A DNA stretch of 64,000 nt. Origin: Thermodesulfovibrio yellowstonii DSM 11347. GTDB taxonomy: Bacteria; Nitrospirota; Thermodesulfovibrionia; Thermodesulfovibrionales; Thermodesulfovibrionaceae. Numbering within the stretch: the first letter of the stretch is position 1; the number at the start of each line of letters is the position of its first letter. A program made the position numbers and the translations under genes. The notes below the pieces were generated by a model. It saw only the letters and a program-made list of their open reading frames with translations, was not told the origin of the DNA and ran no database searches. Of this stretch, positions 57,493 through 64,000 are shown in pieces. The stretch lies in contig NC_011296.1 in NCBI RefSeq assembly GCF_000020985.1, positions 124,001 through 188,000 of the forward strand, written 5' to 3'.

Positions 57493-60144
57493 CTATTGTG
57501 GTAAAGCTTTTTTATTTCTGAAGGCTCTAATCATGTTTGCATGGTGATAGTTTCCTTGCATTTTAACTCTATGACATACCTCACATTTCATCTCAGAAGA
57601 TATTGGCATAGGAGTTCTCTGATACTGTATAGGCTGAATATTATCTCTGTTTTTGCCATACTCATTGAATGATGGATAGGTTGCATGGGGAGAACTATGG
57701 CAGGCTATGCAAGGAATTTTTCCTGTGTTATCCTTTTTATTTCTATAAAGTTCTGACACATCAATAGTCCATTTATTGAAAGCTTTAACATTTTCTTTGG
57801 GTTTCTGGAATCCTACATGGCAGTTGAGACAATCTGGTTGTTGAATCCATGATTTCCTCTGCGTTATTTCGGATATTAGTGTTTCAGGCTTAAGGTTTCT
57901 AAGCAATAATTTAGATGTTCTTGTTCCCTGCTGGGAAAGAAGTATAGAGGAGGCATGTTCATCAAGTTTTCCATGACATTGGGTGCATCCGATTCCTAAT
58001 TTTGCATGTATATCTCTGTTGCATCTTGTATTACCTTTTGCATCATTAGGATGGCATAGGTTGCAGGCTCTTTCGTCTTTCCATGGAATGTAGTTAGCAT
58101 GCCAGCCATGCATAGATGCTGAAAAGCTGTTATGTCCCTTTACTCCCTCTGATTTCACAATAAAGTCCTCATGACATTTCTGGCACATCTGAGGTTTACC
58201 TTTAAGGGCAGATTCAAGAAGTTTTGTTCCATTATTTCTGTCATGAACCCTTAAAATATTTATTGCTGTTTCATCAGAGATTCCTGAAATACCTCTCCAT
58301 CTTGGTTTTCCTCCGTGACACTCAAAACATTTTAATTCTGTTGAGACAGGTGCAACAAACTTTGTAGTCTGAAGAATTTTACCAGTTGCTTTTTCAACTG
58401 CCTTTATTTCAAATATAGGATAAGGATTAAATACCCCATCATCTCTGTAAGGCAGAACTGGTATGCCTTCAGCAGAGAATATTTTTTTGTCCTTATCATA
58501 TTCAAAGACTCCTTTAAGAGCTTTGCCAGTAAGTCCAACATTTTCAGGTATCTTTTTACCTTTAAGAGATTGGGAATACTTCCAGAAATCTGAATGCATT
58601 GATGGGTTTTCGTATCCTTTCTGAACTTCATAGTGAATCTCTACTCCTTCAGAGATAATCTCTGGTTTTTTCCCTCTTTTTATAAGTATTGCTTGAAAAG
58701 AAGAGCCAGGATAAAGAAAGGAAAACCATTTGTCTGAATCAGTAACACATTTCTCACCAAGACTGCTCCATGCAAGAAGCACATATTCATCTTTTTGACT
58801 ATCAAAAGGTGGTATGGCAATATCCTCTTTTTTGGGTTTAAACTCTGTTAATTTTGTCTCTTTATCTCCATGAAGGCTAACAATAAATGTTGCCAAAGCT
58901 TTCATTTCTGTTTCATTACCGATGAATTTGGGCATATAGTCAAGAATTTTACCCTGTCCATAAAGCTGTGAAATTACCCCTAAATATGTGAGACCCTTTG
59001 TTTTTTCAACTATATCATTTTTAACTCCTTTTATTGTGTGGCAACTAAGGCATTGAAGATTAAATAACTCTCTTCCTGCAATTAGTTTATTTTCCTCTGT
59101 GACTTCTCTGATAGTAGTCCATTTAGCATTTTTGAGGAATCCTTCCTTGTTTAGCTTTTTTTCATCAGCTACCATTATTGATGGCGAATACATATATCCA
59201 TAGATTACATATGGTTTTCTTGCATACTCTCTCATGTATTCAAATCCTGCCATCCATAAAAGCCCCACCAAAAGAAGAATAAAAACAGCAATTCTATGTA
59301 GCAACTTTGATGCTCTAAAAACTAAAATTAAACTTAAAAGATAAAGTATCACTGAGGCTGTTATAAATACATTTACCGCATTAGCTGTCTGTTTGTTAAG
59401 CATGAAGTTTGTAAGTCTTGCATTTTCAGGAATGGAGTAGAAATACCAGAGTCCTGAAATAATAAGAAAAGGCAGAGGAATATAAAGCCATTTTACACAG
59501 TATCTAAGGAATTCCTGCCTCAGCTTATCTTCTTTTTCAAATACTGCAGTAACAAATCCGAATAGTCCTGCAAACATTATGCAAATTGCGGTTCTAAATA
59601 CAAGTCCTGGGAGATTAGTTGGATTAAAAAATCCATCCCAGAAACTATGTGTTCTAAGCCATTGTCCAGGAGTAAGCATAAATGTAATGATACCATTGAT
59701 TACAAAGAGACTTAGCCATGCTGAAGCAGCGTATATAAAGGCAATTCTTAAGCGATTTTTATCTGAGAGTGTTTCAAACTTGTAGTGATAAATAAGTAAA
59801 GAAACAATTTCTACAATAAAAAACACCCACTCAATTGCCCATGCAAATACAAAGGTATGAATAAGAAGAGAAGTAGCCCAGGGACTTGAAAGAGCTATTA
59901 TAAACCATATCCCAACACCTGTTACACCACCAAAAACCATTGTAAGTAATAAGAAAAACCAAACATGTTTACGGACATACTGTCTTAGTGATATATTGCC
60001 TTCCCGAACACTTTTAAGGTCTGTAAGCCAAAGAAATATTCCACCGCCAACGGCAAAGTGAGAAATAAATACATGAAACACTGCAATTATTGCAACTAAA
60101 GTGCCTGAATTAAAGTAGTAAAGTTCCCATACAGGATAATTCAT
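57493..60144 (-). CDS. CydA-like membrane cytochrome fused to an eight-haem c-type domain
   Basis: This is an 883-residue protein. Residues 1-300 hold about eight membrane helices resembling CydA of bd oxidases: H24/H29 in helix 1 (VFHVFISHFAVGGG), the AIEWVFFIVEI stretch with E105 and E112 matching the CydA proton-path Glu pair, and a closing REYARKPYVIYGYM that mirrors the CydA GRQPW...YG segment. The position of the b558 histidine (H186 in E. coli CydA) appears to be arginine (R184, VFRTA). Eight CxxCH motifs follow, at residues 365, 606, 654, 694, 720, 772, 812 and 854; the first lies in a mono-haem domain. No Q-loop is visible. Coupled by ATGA to the upstream partner subunit. Confidence 0.85.
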   Translation of the reverse strand: MNYPVWELYYFNSGTLVAIIAVFHVFISHFAVGGGIFLWLTDLKSVREGNISLRQYVRKHVWFFLLLTMVFGGVTGVGIWFIIALSSPWATSLLIHTFVFAWAIEWVFFIVEIVSLLIYHYKFETLSDKNRLRIAFIYAASAWLSLFVINGIITFMLTPGQWLRTHSFWDGFFNPTNLPGLVFRTAICIMFAGLFGFVTAVFEKEDKLRQEFLRYCVKWLYIPLPFLIISGLWYFYSIPENARLTNFMLNKQTANAVNVFITASVILYLLSLILVFRASKLLHRIAVFILLLVGLLWMAGFEYMREYARKPYVIYGYMYSPSIMVADEKKLNKEGFLKNAKWTTIREVTEENKLIAGRELFNLQCLSCHTIKGVKNDIVEKTKGLTYLGVISQLYGQGKILDYMPKFIGNETEMKALATFIVSLHGDKETKLTEFKPKKEDIAIPPFDSQKDEYVLLAWSSLGEKCVTDSDKWFSFLYPGSSFQAILIKRGKKPEIISEGVEIHYEVQKGYENPSMHSDFWKYSQSLKGKKIPENVGLTGKALKGVFEYDKDKKIFSAEGIPVLPYRDDGVFNPYPIFEIKAVEKATGKILQTTKFVAPVSTELKCFECHGGKPRWRGISGISDETAINILRVHDRNNGTKLLESALKGKPQMCQKCHEDFIVKSEGVKGHNSFSASMHGWHANYIPWKDERACNLCHPNDAKGNTRCNRDIHAKLGIGCTQCHGKLDEHASSILLSQQGTRTSKLLLRNLKPETLISEITQRKSWIQQPDCLNCHVGFQKPKENVKAFNKWTIDVSELYRNKKDNTGKIPCIACHSSPHATYPSFNEYGKNRDNIQPIQYQRTPMPISSEMKCEVCHRVKMQGNYHHANMIRAFRNKKALPQ

Positions 60145-61187
60145 TTCTTAGCCTCTTTTGTTTTTGAGAAAGTAATTTTGAGCATATAGGAAATGACAGC
60201 TATCCCTAAAAGCAGTATAACTAAGAATATGGTAAATACATCCCACTGGGGTGAGAGCTTTAGCTGAGAGATATTAAAATTTTCACCTAAATGAAAGACT
60301 CTTAAGTTATATCTGTTTATAACCATAAAAACTAAAGTAAAGAACACAAGTAGCACACTGCCTTTAAGATTAGCCTTGAGGGCGATAAAAATAGACAAGA
60401 ATGCAGTAATAATACTCAAAATAAACACAACTGTTGCAAATAAATCTCCTCCAATATATTTCTGCATAATGTTCTGTGGGAGGCTTAAAATAAACCAGAA
60501 ACCAATAGCAATCTGAAACATTGTGGCATAGGCAAAGATTTTTAAGCCCTCTCTAACTTTATCTTCAGAGTTTTTCCTAAAGTAAAGGCTATATGCAATG
60601 CCACCTACTGCTATTGAAGCTATTAGGAAATGTAAAAATCTTGGATAGATGCTTGCCACATTCCAAAGTAGTATAGTTCCACTTCTATTTGAAAAATAAG
60701 TTTCCCACCTTTCAGGCATTTCCATCATGGACAGATTATTTACAAGTATGAAGGCAATATAAAAAATTATGATAATCATAATAATCAAAGCATACTTTGC
60801 AAAACCTGAAACTTCAAATTTTTTGTAATGAAAATAAGAACTATAGTAGGCAATAATTAAAAAAGGTATGATTAAAATCCAGAAAGTTCCCATGAGTATT
60901 GAACTCGTGTAGAAAAGATGCCCGAAGACAACCTGAAGAAAAAGCAGCGTAGGAATAGCCATATTTATTCCAAGAGCAAAAAGAATGGGTATTTTTTTAG
61001 CCAGAGGTTTGTTTATTATAAAAAAATCTTGTTTTTTATCCCATTGATAAAGAATTATCAGGCTTAGTCCAACAATTGAGTTAATGATAATAATATGTAT
61101 GAGGAAAAAAAGTTGTTCAAGAATAATAAAAATTTCTGCAGGTGCAGGAATTGGTTCAGTGTAGGGTATTAAATATAATGGATTCAT
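60141..61187 (-). CDS. Membrane subunit of the CydA-like cytochrome (second bd-type paralogue)
   Basis: This 348-residue protein has about nine hydrophobic helices and no haem c motif. H31 in helix 1 (FFLIHIIIINSIVG) and H186 in YPRFLHFLIASIAVGG sit where bd-type subunits carry haem-b histidines. By contrast the Glu pair and GRQPW-like motif seen in the fused subunit are absent. I use the ATG at 61187; an upstream in-frame TTG at 61226 overlaps the predicted promoter. It overlaps the fused subunit by ATGA, so both form one complex. No conventional cydB is present. Homology to CydA is weak and judged by eye. Confidence 0.72.
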   Translation of the reverse strand: MNPLYLIPYTEPIPAPAEIFIILEQLFFLIHIIIINSIVGLSLIILYQWDKKQDFFIINKPLAKKIPILFALGINMAIPTLLFLQVVFGHLFYTSSILMGTFWILIIPFLIIAYYSSYFHYKKFEVSGFAKYALIIMIIIIFYIAFILVNNLSMMEMPERWETYFSNRSGTILLWNVASIYPRFLHFLIASIAVGGIAYSLYFRKNSEDKVREGLKIFAYATMFQIAIGFWFILSLPQNIMQKYIGGDLFATVVFILSIITAFLSIFIALKANLKGSVLLVFFTLVFMVINRYNLRVFHLGENFNISQLKLSPQWDVFTIFLVILLLGIAVISYMLKITFSKTKEAKK

Positions 61188-61197
61188 TTTTATGCAA

Positions 61198-61226
61198 ATT
61201 TTATCATAGTTTTTTGACAAATTCAA
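61198..61226 (-). promoter_or_regulatory. Predicted sigma70-like promoter of the bd-like cytochrome operon
   Basis: On the minus strand TTGAAT (61226-61221) and TAAAAT (61203-61198) are separated by 17 bp. The ATG at 61187 follows 10 nt after the -10 box with no Shine-Dalgarno, so a near-leaderless transcript is predicted. This would be the main promoter for the 61.2-52.6 kb operon. Confidence 0.5.
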
Positions 61227-61268
61227 GATGTTTTAGTTGTTATCATATTTGTATTATGAAATAAGTTT

Positions 61269-61436
61269 GAGGCTGGCAGTTAATATCTCCTAAGTTATAA
61301 ACTGAGCCTCCAACTGTCATTCCTCTTTTTTCTTGTCATTCTGAGGAGCGTTAGCTACGAGGAATCTCCTCCTTTCTACGGTGACCCGTTCGGGTCAGAT
61401 TCCTTGCACTCATTGCGGGTGTTTGAAATGACAGTT
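61269..61436. repeat. Nested palindromic intergenic element (MITE- or REP-like)
   Basis: The gap holds stacked inverted repeats. The outer pair AACTGTCATT (61312-61321) and AATGACAGTT (61427-61436) encloses AGGAATCT (61360-61367) / AGATTCCT (61397-61404). These enclose TGACCCG (61382-61388) and CGGGTCA (61391-61397) with a 2-nt loop. A separate hairpin, GAGGCT..CAGTT (61269-61281) with AACTGAGCCTC (61300-61310), lies upstream. No coding capacity is seen. The GTCATTCTGAGGAGCG spelling is like dispersed intergenic repeats seen in many bacteria, but only one copy is in this window. Confidence 0.7.
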
Positions 61437-61459
61437 AGTAATTGAACAGTCTTATATAA

Positions 61460-62704
61460 CTACTTGAAACTATAATCAATAAGTTTATAAAAAGGAATTG
61501 TTATCACCTCAGTGCCATTTATTTGGCTTTTTTCATAAAGAGAGAGATTGACAATCAGAGCCTGGGGGGGACTGTATCTTTCAATAAAGCTTCTTAGTGC
61601 ACGGGTTATTTCGGGATTTTTTAAGTTCTTGTATTTTACTTCCAATGGTATCAACGAAACTCCTGTATCAATAATAAAATCTATCTCTGCTTTGTCCTTT
61701 GTTCTCCAGAAGTGAATCTGAAAAGCGGTATCCTTAACTTTTTCAAGCAAAGCTAAATAAACAAAGTTCTGAAAAAGAAAGCTATAATCTCTTACTTTGC
61801 CAAATTCTCCTATGGAGAAGTTTTTCAATCCAAGGTCATAAAAGTAGTAAACAGGAGATTTAGTTAATTCTTTTCTAAGGTTTCTAAAAAAGGGTGTAAT
61901 TTTTGAAACTATAAAGGTTTTCTCAAGATACCAGAGATAATCTTTCAGCGTTTTTAATGAAACTCCTATGGTTGTTGATATTTCACTTAGATTTATTGTT
62001 TTGCCTACTGAGTCAGCGAGAATTTTAATAAGTTTGCTAAATTCAGGCAGTTTTTGAATTTTAAGTAAATAGTAAATATCCCTTTCAATGTAACTTTGAT
62101 AAATTTCATTAATTAAATTTAGCTTTTCAGACAGTTCTTCTTCAAGAACAACTCTTGGATAGCCTCCGAAATTCAAGTATTCATCAAACAAGACAAAAGA
62201 CTTTGATTTCTCTATTGCAAAATACTCTGGAAGTTTTTCTTCATATTTATAGCCTGTTTTATAGTTAATAAACTCTTCAAAACTCAATGTTAAAAGCTCA
62301 AAAACTCTTTTTCTGCCTGTCAAAGACTCATGAATCCTCTCTTTCAATTCAACACTTCCAGAACCTGAAACAATAAATTTATAAGGAAGTCCTATATCAT
62401 ATATGCCTTTAAGAAACAAACCTGCATTTTCCTTTTTCTGAATTTCATCAATAAAAACATATCCTTTGTTTTTCCCAAACTCAAGCTCAATACGTCTAAG
62501 AAGTGATAACTGAGAATGAAAATGCTCTTTGTCATACTCAATATCAAGATTAAGATAAAGAGTTTTCTCACCACTTTTTTTTAATTCCTCTTCAAGAGTT
62601 TTCATTATGGTTGTTTTTCCTGCCTGCCTTGGACCAATAATAAGAGTAATCTCTGGCTTTGTGAGATGTTTTCTTATATCTTCAAGAAGTTTTCTTTTTA
62701 TCAT
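61460..62704 (-). CDS. AAA_14/DUF4143 family ATPase
   Basis: This is an intact 414-residue member of the family. Walker A is GPRQAGKTT and Walker B FIDEIQKKENAG, followed by VSGSGSVELKERIHESLTGRK. A winged-helix/DUF4143 portion spans about 190-340, and the C-terminal PD-(D/E)xK-like motif reads IHFWRTKDKAEIDFI...PLEVKYKN. Such ATPases are widespread, often in defence or mobile contexts, and have no settled function. The truncated relative at 19265-20305 lacks the first 70-80 residues. The palindromic repeat separates it from the cytochrome operon. Confidence 0.88.
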   Translation of the reverse strand: MIKRKLLEDIRKHLTKPEITLIIGPRQAGKTTIMKTLEEELKKSGEKTLYLNLDIEYDKEHFHSQLSLLRRIELEFGKNKGYVFIDEIQKKENAGLFLKGIYDIGLPYKFIVSGSGSVELKERIHESLTGRKRVFELLTLSFEEFINYKTGYKYEEKLPEYFAIEKSKSFVLFDEYLNFGGYPRVVLEEELSEKLNLINEIYQSYIERDIYYLLKIQKLPEFSKLIKILADSVGKTINLSEISTTIGVSLKTLKDYLWYLEKTFIVSKITPFFRNLRKELTKSPVYYFYDLGLKNFSIGEFGKVRDYSFLFQNFVYLALLEKVKDTAFQIHFWRTKDKAEIDFIIDTGVSLIPLEVKYKNLKNPEITRALRSFIERYSPPQALIVNLSLYEKSQINGTEVITIPFYKLIDYSFK

Positions 62705-62813
62705 ATTTCTATTTTAGCACGAGAAAATTAAAATAGCAATATCAAAATTATCGGATTCCTCTTTGATGCTACTGCCTTAAATGATTTTGTGTAAGAACAT
62801 GATATAATAATGA

Positions 62814-63158
62814 ATGATAATAGAAATCATTGAAAAAACGCTTCTTTCAAAGGGAACGATTTATAAATTAAAAATAGACAATAAAATCATAGAGATATTT
62901 TTTCTTTCGCATGCTATGTAAAGAATTAAAAAATGGCAACTTAGTGAAAAAATGGTAATTGAAACTCTTTTATTTCCAGAAGAAGTTTTAATCGGACATA
63001 GAGGCAGATACATTGCTCATAAAAGATTTGGTAGTCATATTGTAAGAGCTATATATGAGTATGATGAAAAACTTCCTGTTTTAATTACAGTTTATTTCCC
63101 GTATATAGATAGATATTTTAAAGGGGGTGATATTTATGAAGATAAAATACTCAAGTGA
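62814..63158 (+). pseudogene. DUF4258 domain (RelE-like toxin candidate), interrupted by a nonsense codon
   Basis: One open frame from ATG 62814 to the stop at 63156-63158 is split by a single TAA at codon 36 (62919-62921). On both sides it reads as DUF4258: LSHAM before the stop and RIKKWQLSEKMVIETLLFPEEV after it. A Glu codon (GAA) one base away would restore 114 residues and the family's HAxxR motif. TATAAT (62803-62808) ends 5 nt before the ATG. A restart at ATG 62952 would make 68 residues without the HA motif. The gene overlaps the DUF2283 antitoxin candidate by 23 nt. Confidence 0.78.
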
Positions 63159-63342
63159 TGCAGACATACTTTTAATTGAACTTAGGGATGGAAAACCCAT
63201 TGACTCAATTGATTTAAAAGAAGGAGTTATCCTTCATCTTGATGATAAGGGATTGCCAATAGAGATAGAGATACTTGATGCATCAAAAATAGTATCACTT
63301 AAAGAAATTAGCGTTATGACGCCATTAGAAGCGTCTGCTTAG
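63136..63342 (+). CDS. DUF2283 family protein (antitoxin candidate)
   Basis: This 68-residue protein has the DUF2283 signature MKIKYSSDADILLIEL, GVILHLDDKGLPIEIEILDASK and a C-terminal tail. I use ATG 63136 with an AAGGGGGTGA site, not a GTG at 63127. DUF2283 genes commonly sit next to DUF4258 genes and the pair is regarded as a putative toxin-antitoxin module. Here the toxin half carries a nonsense codon, so the antitoxin may be an orphan relic. No DNA-binding domain is recognisable. Confidence 0.85.
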   Translation: MKIKYSSDADILLIELRDGKPIDSIDLKEGVILHLDDKGLPIEIEILDASKIVSLKEISVMTPLEASA

Positions 63343-63355
63343 AAAAATTAAAAAC

Positions 63356-64000
63356 CTATTTATTTTTCTCATAAATTTCCTCTATTTTTGATGCCACTGT
63401 CTTAAATGCCTGAAGAACCTGCGGGTCAAAGTGTTGAGGCATGCTTCTTCCGTCTCCCTCTGTGATTATTCTAAAGGCTTTTTCATGGTCAAAGGCTGGT
63501 TTATAAGGTCTCTGACTTCGCAAAGCATCATATATATCAGCTATTGTTACAATTCTTGCCTCAAGAGGAATGCTCTCTTCCTTTAAACCATAGGGATAGC
63601 CTGAGCCATCCCATTTTTCATGATGATGAAGGGCAATTGATGATGCCATCTTAAGTCTTGGATGTTTCCCTATTATCTCTGCTCCTAAGACAGTATGCTT
63701 TTTCATCTGCTCAAACTCCTCAGCAGTCAATTTACCGGGCTTTCTAAGGATGTCTGGATGCACATGCACCTTGCCAACATCATGTAAAAGTGCCTGAGTT
63801 TTTATTTTTTCTATAAAAAGCTGTGGCAGTCTTAACTCCTCTGCTATGGTAGCTGCATACTCTCCAATTCTTAATATATGATTTCCAGTGTCTTCATCAT
63901 TTGCCTCTGCTGACCTTGCAAGAGCATATACTGTATAAACAAAAGCCTCCTCTGTTTCTTTAATCTGCTGAGACAAAGAATTCATAAAAAGAATGTGAAG
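63356..64000 (-). CDS. HD-GYP domain protein (probably 5'-truncated by the window edge)
   Basis: HD-GYP phosphodiesterase domain: [30 protein letters not shown] (HD), [27 protein letters not shown] (HHExxDGSGYP) and [16 protein letters not shown] (DxxDALxxxRPYK). It should hydrolyse c-di-GMP. The frame stays open to base 64000 and the ATG at 63983-63985 has no Shine-Dalgarno, so the gene likely continues beyond the window, perhaps with a receiver or sensor domain. Its 3' end shares a 22-nt near-repeat with 62762-62783. Confidence 0.88.
   Translation of the reverse strand, partial: LHILFMNSLSQQIKETEEAFVYTVYALARSAEANDEDTGNHILRIGEYAATIAEELRLPQLFIEKIKTQALLHDVGKVHVHPDILRKPGKLTAEEFEQMKKHTVLGAEIIGKHPRLKMASSIALHHHEKWDGSGYPYGLKEESIPLEARIVTIADIYDALRSQRPYKPAFDHEKAFRIITEGDGRSMPQHFDPQVLQAFKTVASKIEEIYEKNK

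Noticed and set aside
1-64000. CRISPR arrays, rRNA genes, insertion sequences or prophage
   Set aside because: No regularly spaced repeats, rRNA-like segments, transposase or integrase reading frames were seen on either strand.
1-64000. -24/-12 sigma-54 promoter for the NtrC-type regulator
   Set aside because: No TGGC-N8-TTGC match was found in the gaps between genes.

Overview
The window is AT-rich bacterial DNA with densely packed genes. It looks like a strict or nearly strict anaerobe. Signs are a B12-dependent (class II) ribonucleotide reductase, a rubrerythrin / flavodiiron / ferritin-like oxidative-stress block, a minimal SufC-SufB pair, LL-diaminopimelate aminotransferase, a flavodiiron-related oxygen sensor and a membrane cytochrome carrying eight c-type haem motifs. 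TonB and MacB-type genes suggest a diderm envelope. From family content I would guess a Nitrospirota, Thermodesulfovibrio-like anaerobe; this is inference and no database was searched.

Layout: 1-1.8 kb, end of a MacB-type ABC exporter and a tRNA-Ser(UGA). 1.8-7.2 kb, a haem-c sensor kinase / NtrC-type regulator pair and a second sensor kinase. 7.1-11.7 kb, mutS2, a LOG-like gene, a YtxH protein, an encapsulated-ferritin-like gene and a Ca2+/cation antiporter. 11.7-16 kb, nrdJ, a GroES-like gene, a LOG gene and rlmN. 16-26 kb, mostly minus strand: Fe-S/zinc cluster protein, YjbQ, dapL, a TonB-like protein, a truncated ATPase, malQ and a NitT/TauT-type transporter, with mtgA on the plus strand. 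26.4-30.3 kb, a binding lipoprotein / sensor kinase / receiver set. 30.4-38.3 kb, plus strand: hemL, a TorD-like chaperone, atpZ-atpI, pgi, aroK-aroB and a PhoB/PhoR pair, with a nuclease on the minus strand. 38.3-44.5 kb, plus strand: PerR-like repressor, ferritin-like protein, flavodiiron protein, rubrerythrin, an iron-sulfur flavoprotein, a radical SAM enzyme and sufC-sufB. 44.6-61.2 kb, one long minus-strand run: degQ, talC, an Fe-S/zinc cluster protein, a GlcF-like protein, rng, a radical SAM/DUF2344 protein, a broken GGDEF-EAL gene, a soluble MCP, an ODP-like diiron protein and the two-gene bd-like/octahaem cytochrome. 61.2-64 kb, a palindromic repeat, an AAA ATPase, a decayed DUF4258/DUF2283 pair and an HD-GYP protein.

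The most unusual block is 52.6-61.2 kb. Two CydA-like membrane proteins, one fused to an eight-haem c-type tail, are followed on the same strand by an oxygen-binding diiron protein (ODP-like), a cytoplasmic chemoreceptor-like protein and a PAS/GAF/GGDEF/EAL protein. This reads as a respiratory complex wired to oxygen or redox sensing with chemotaxis and c-di-GMP outputs. The last gene is broken by a perfect 35-bp tandem duplication; deleting one copy restores a single 1,030-codon frame.

Several genes have a sigma70-like -10 box ending only 5-10 nt before the start codon and no Shine-Dalgarno sequence. This suggests leaderless transcripts for the first genes of operons, while internal genes overlap or carry GGAGG-type sites. 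No CRISPR array, rRNA, insertion sequence or prophage was seen, and no gap between genes exceeds 300 bases.
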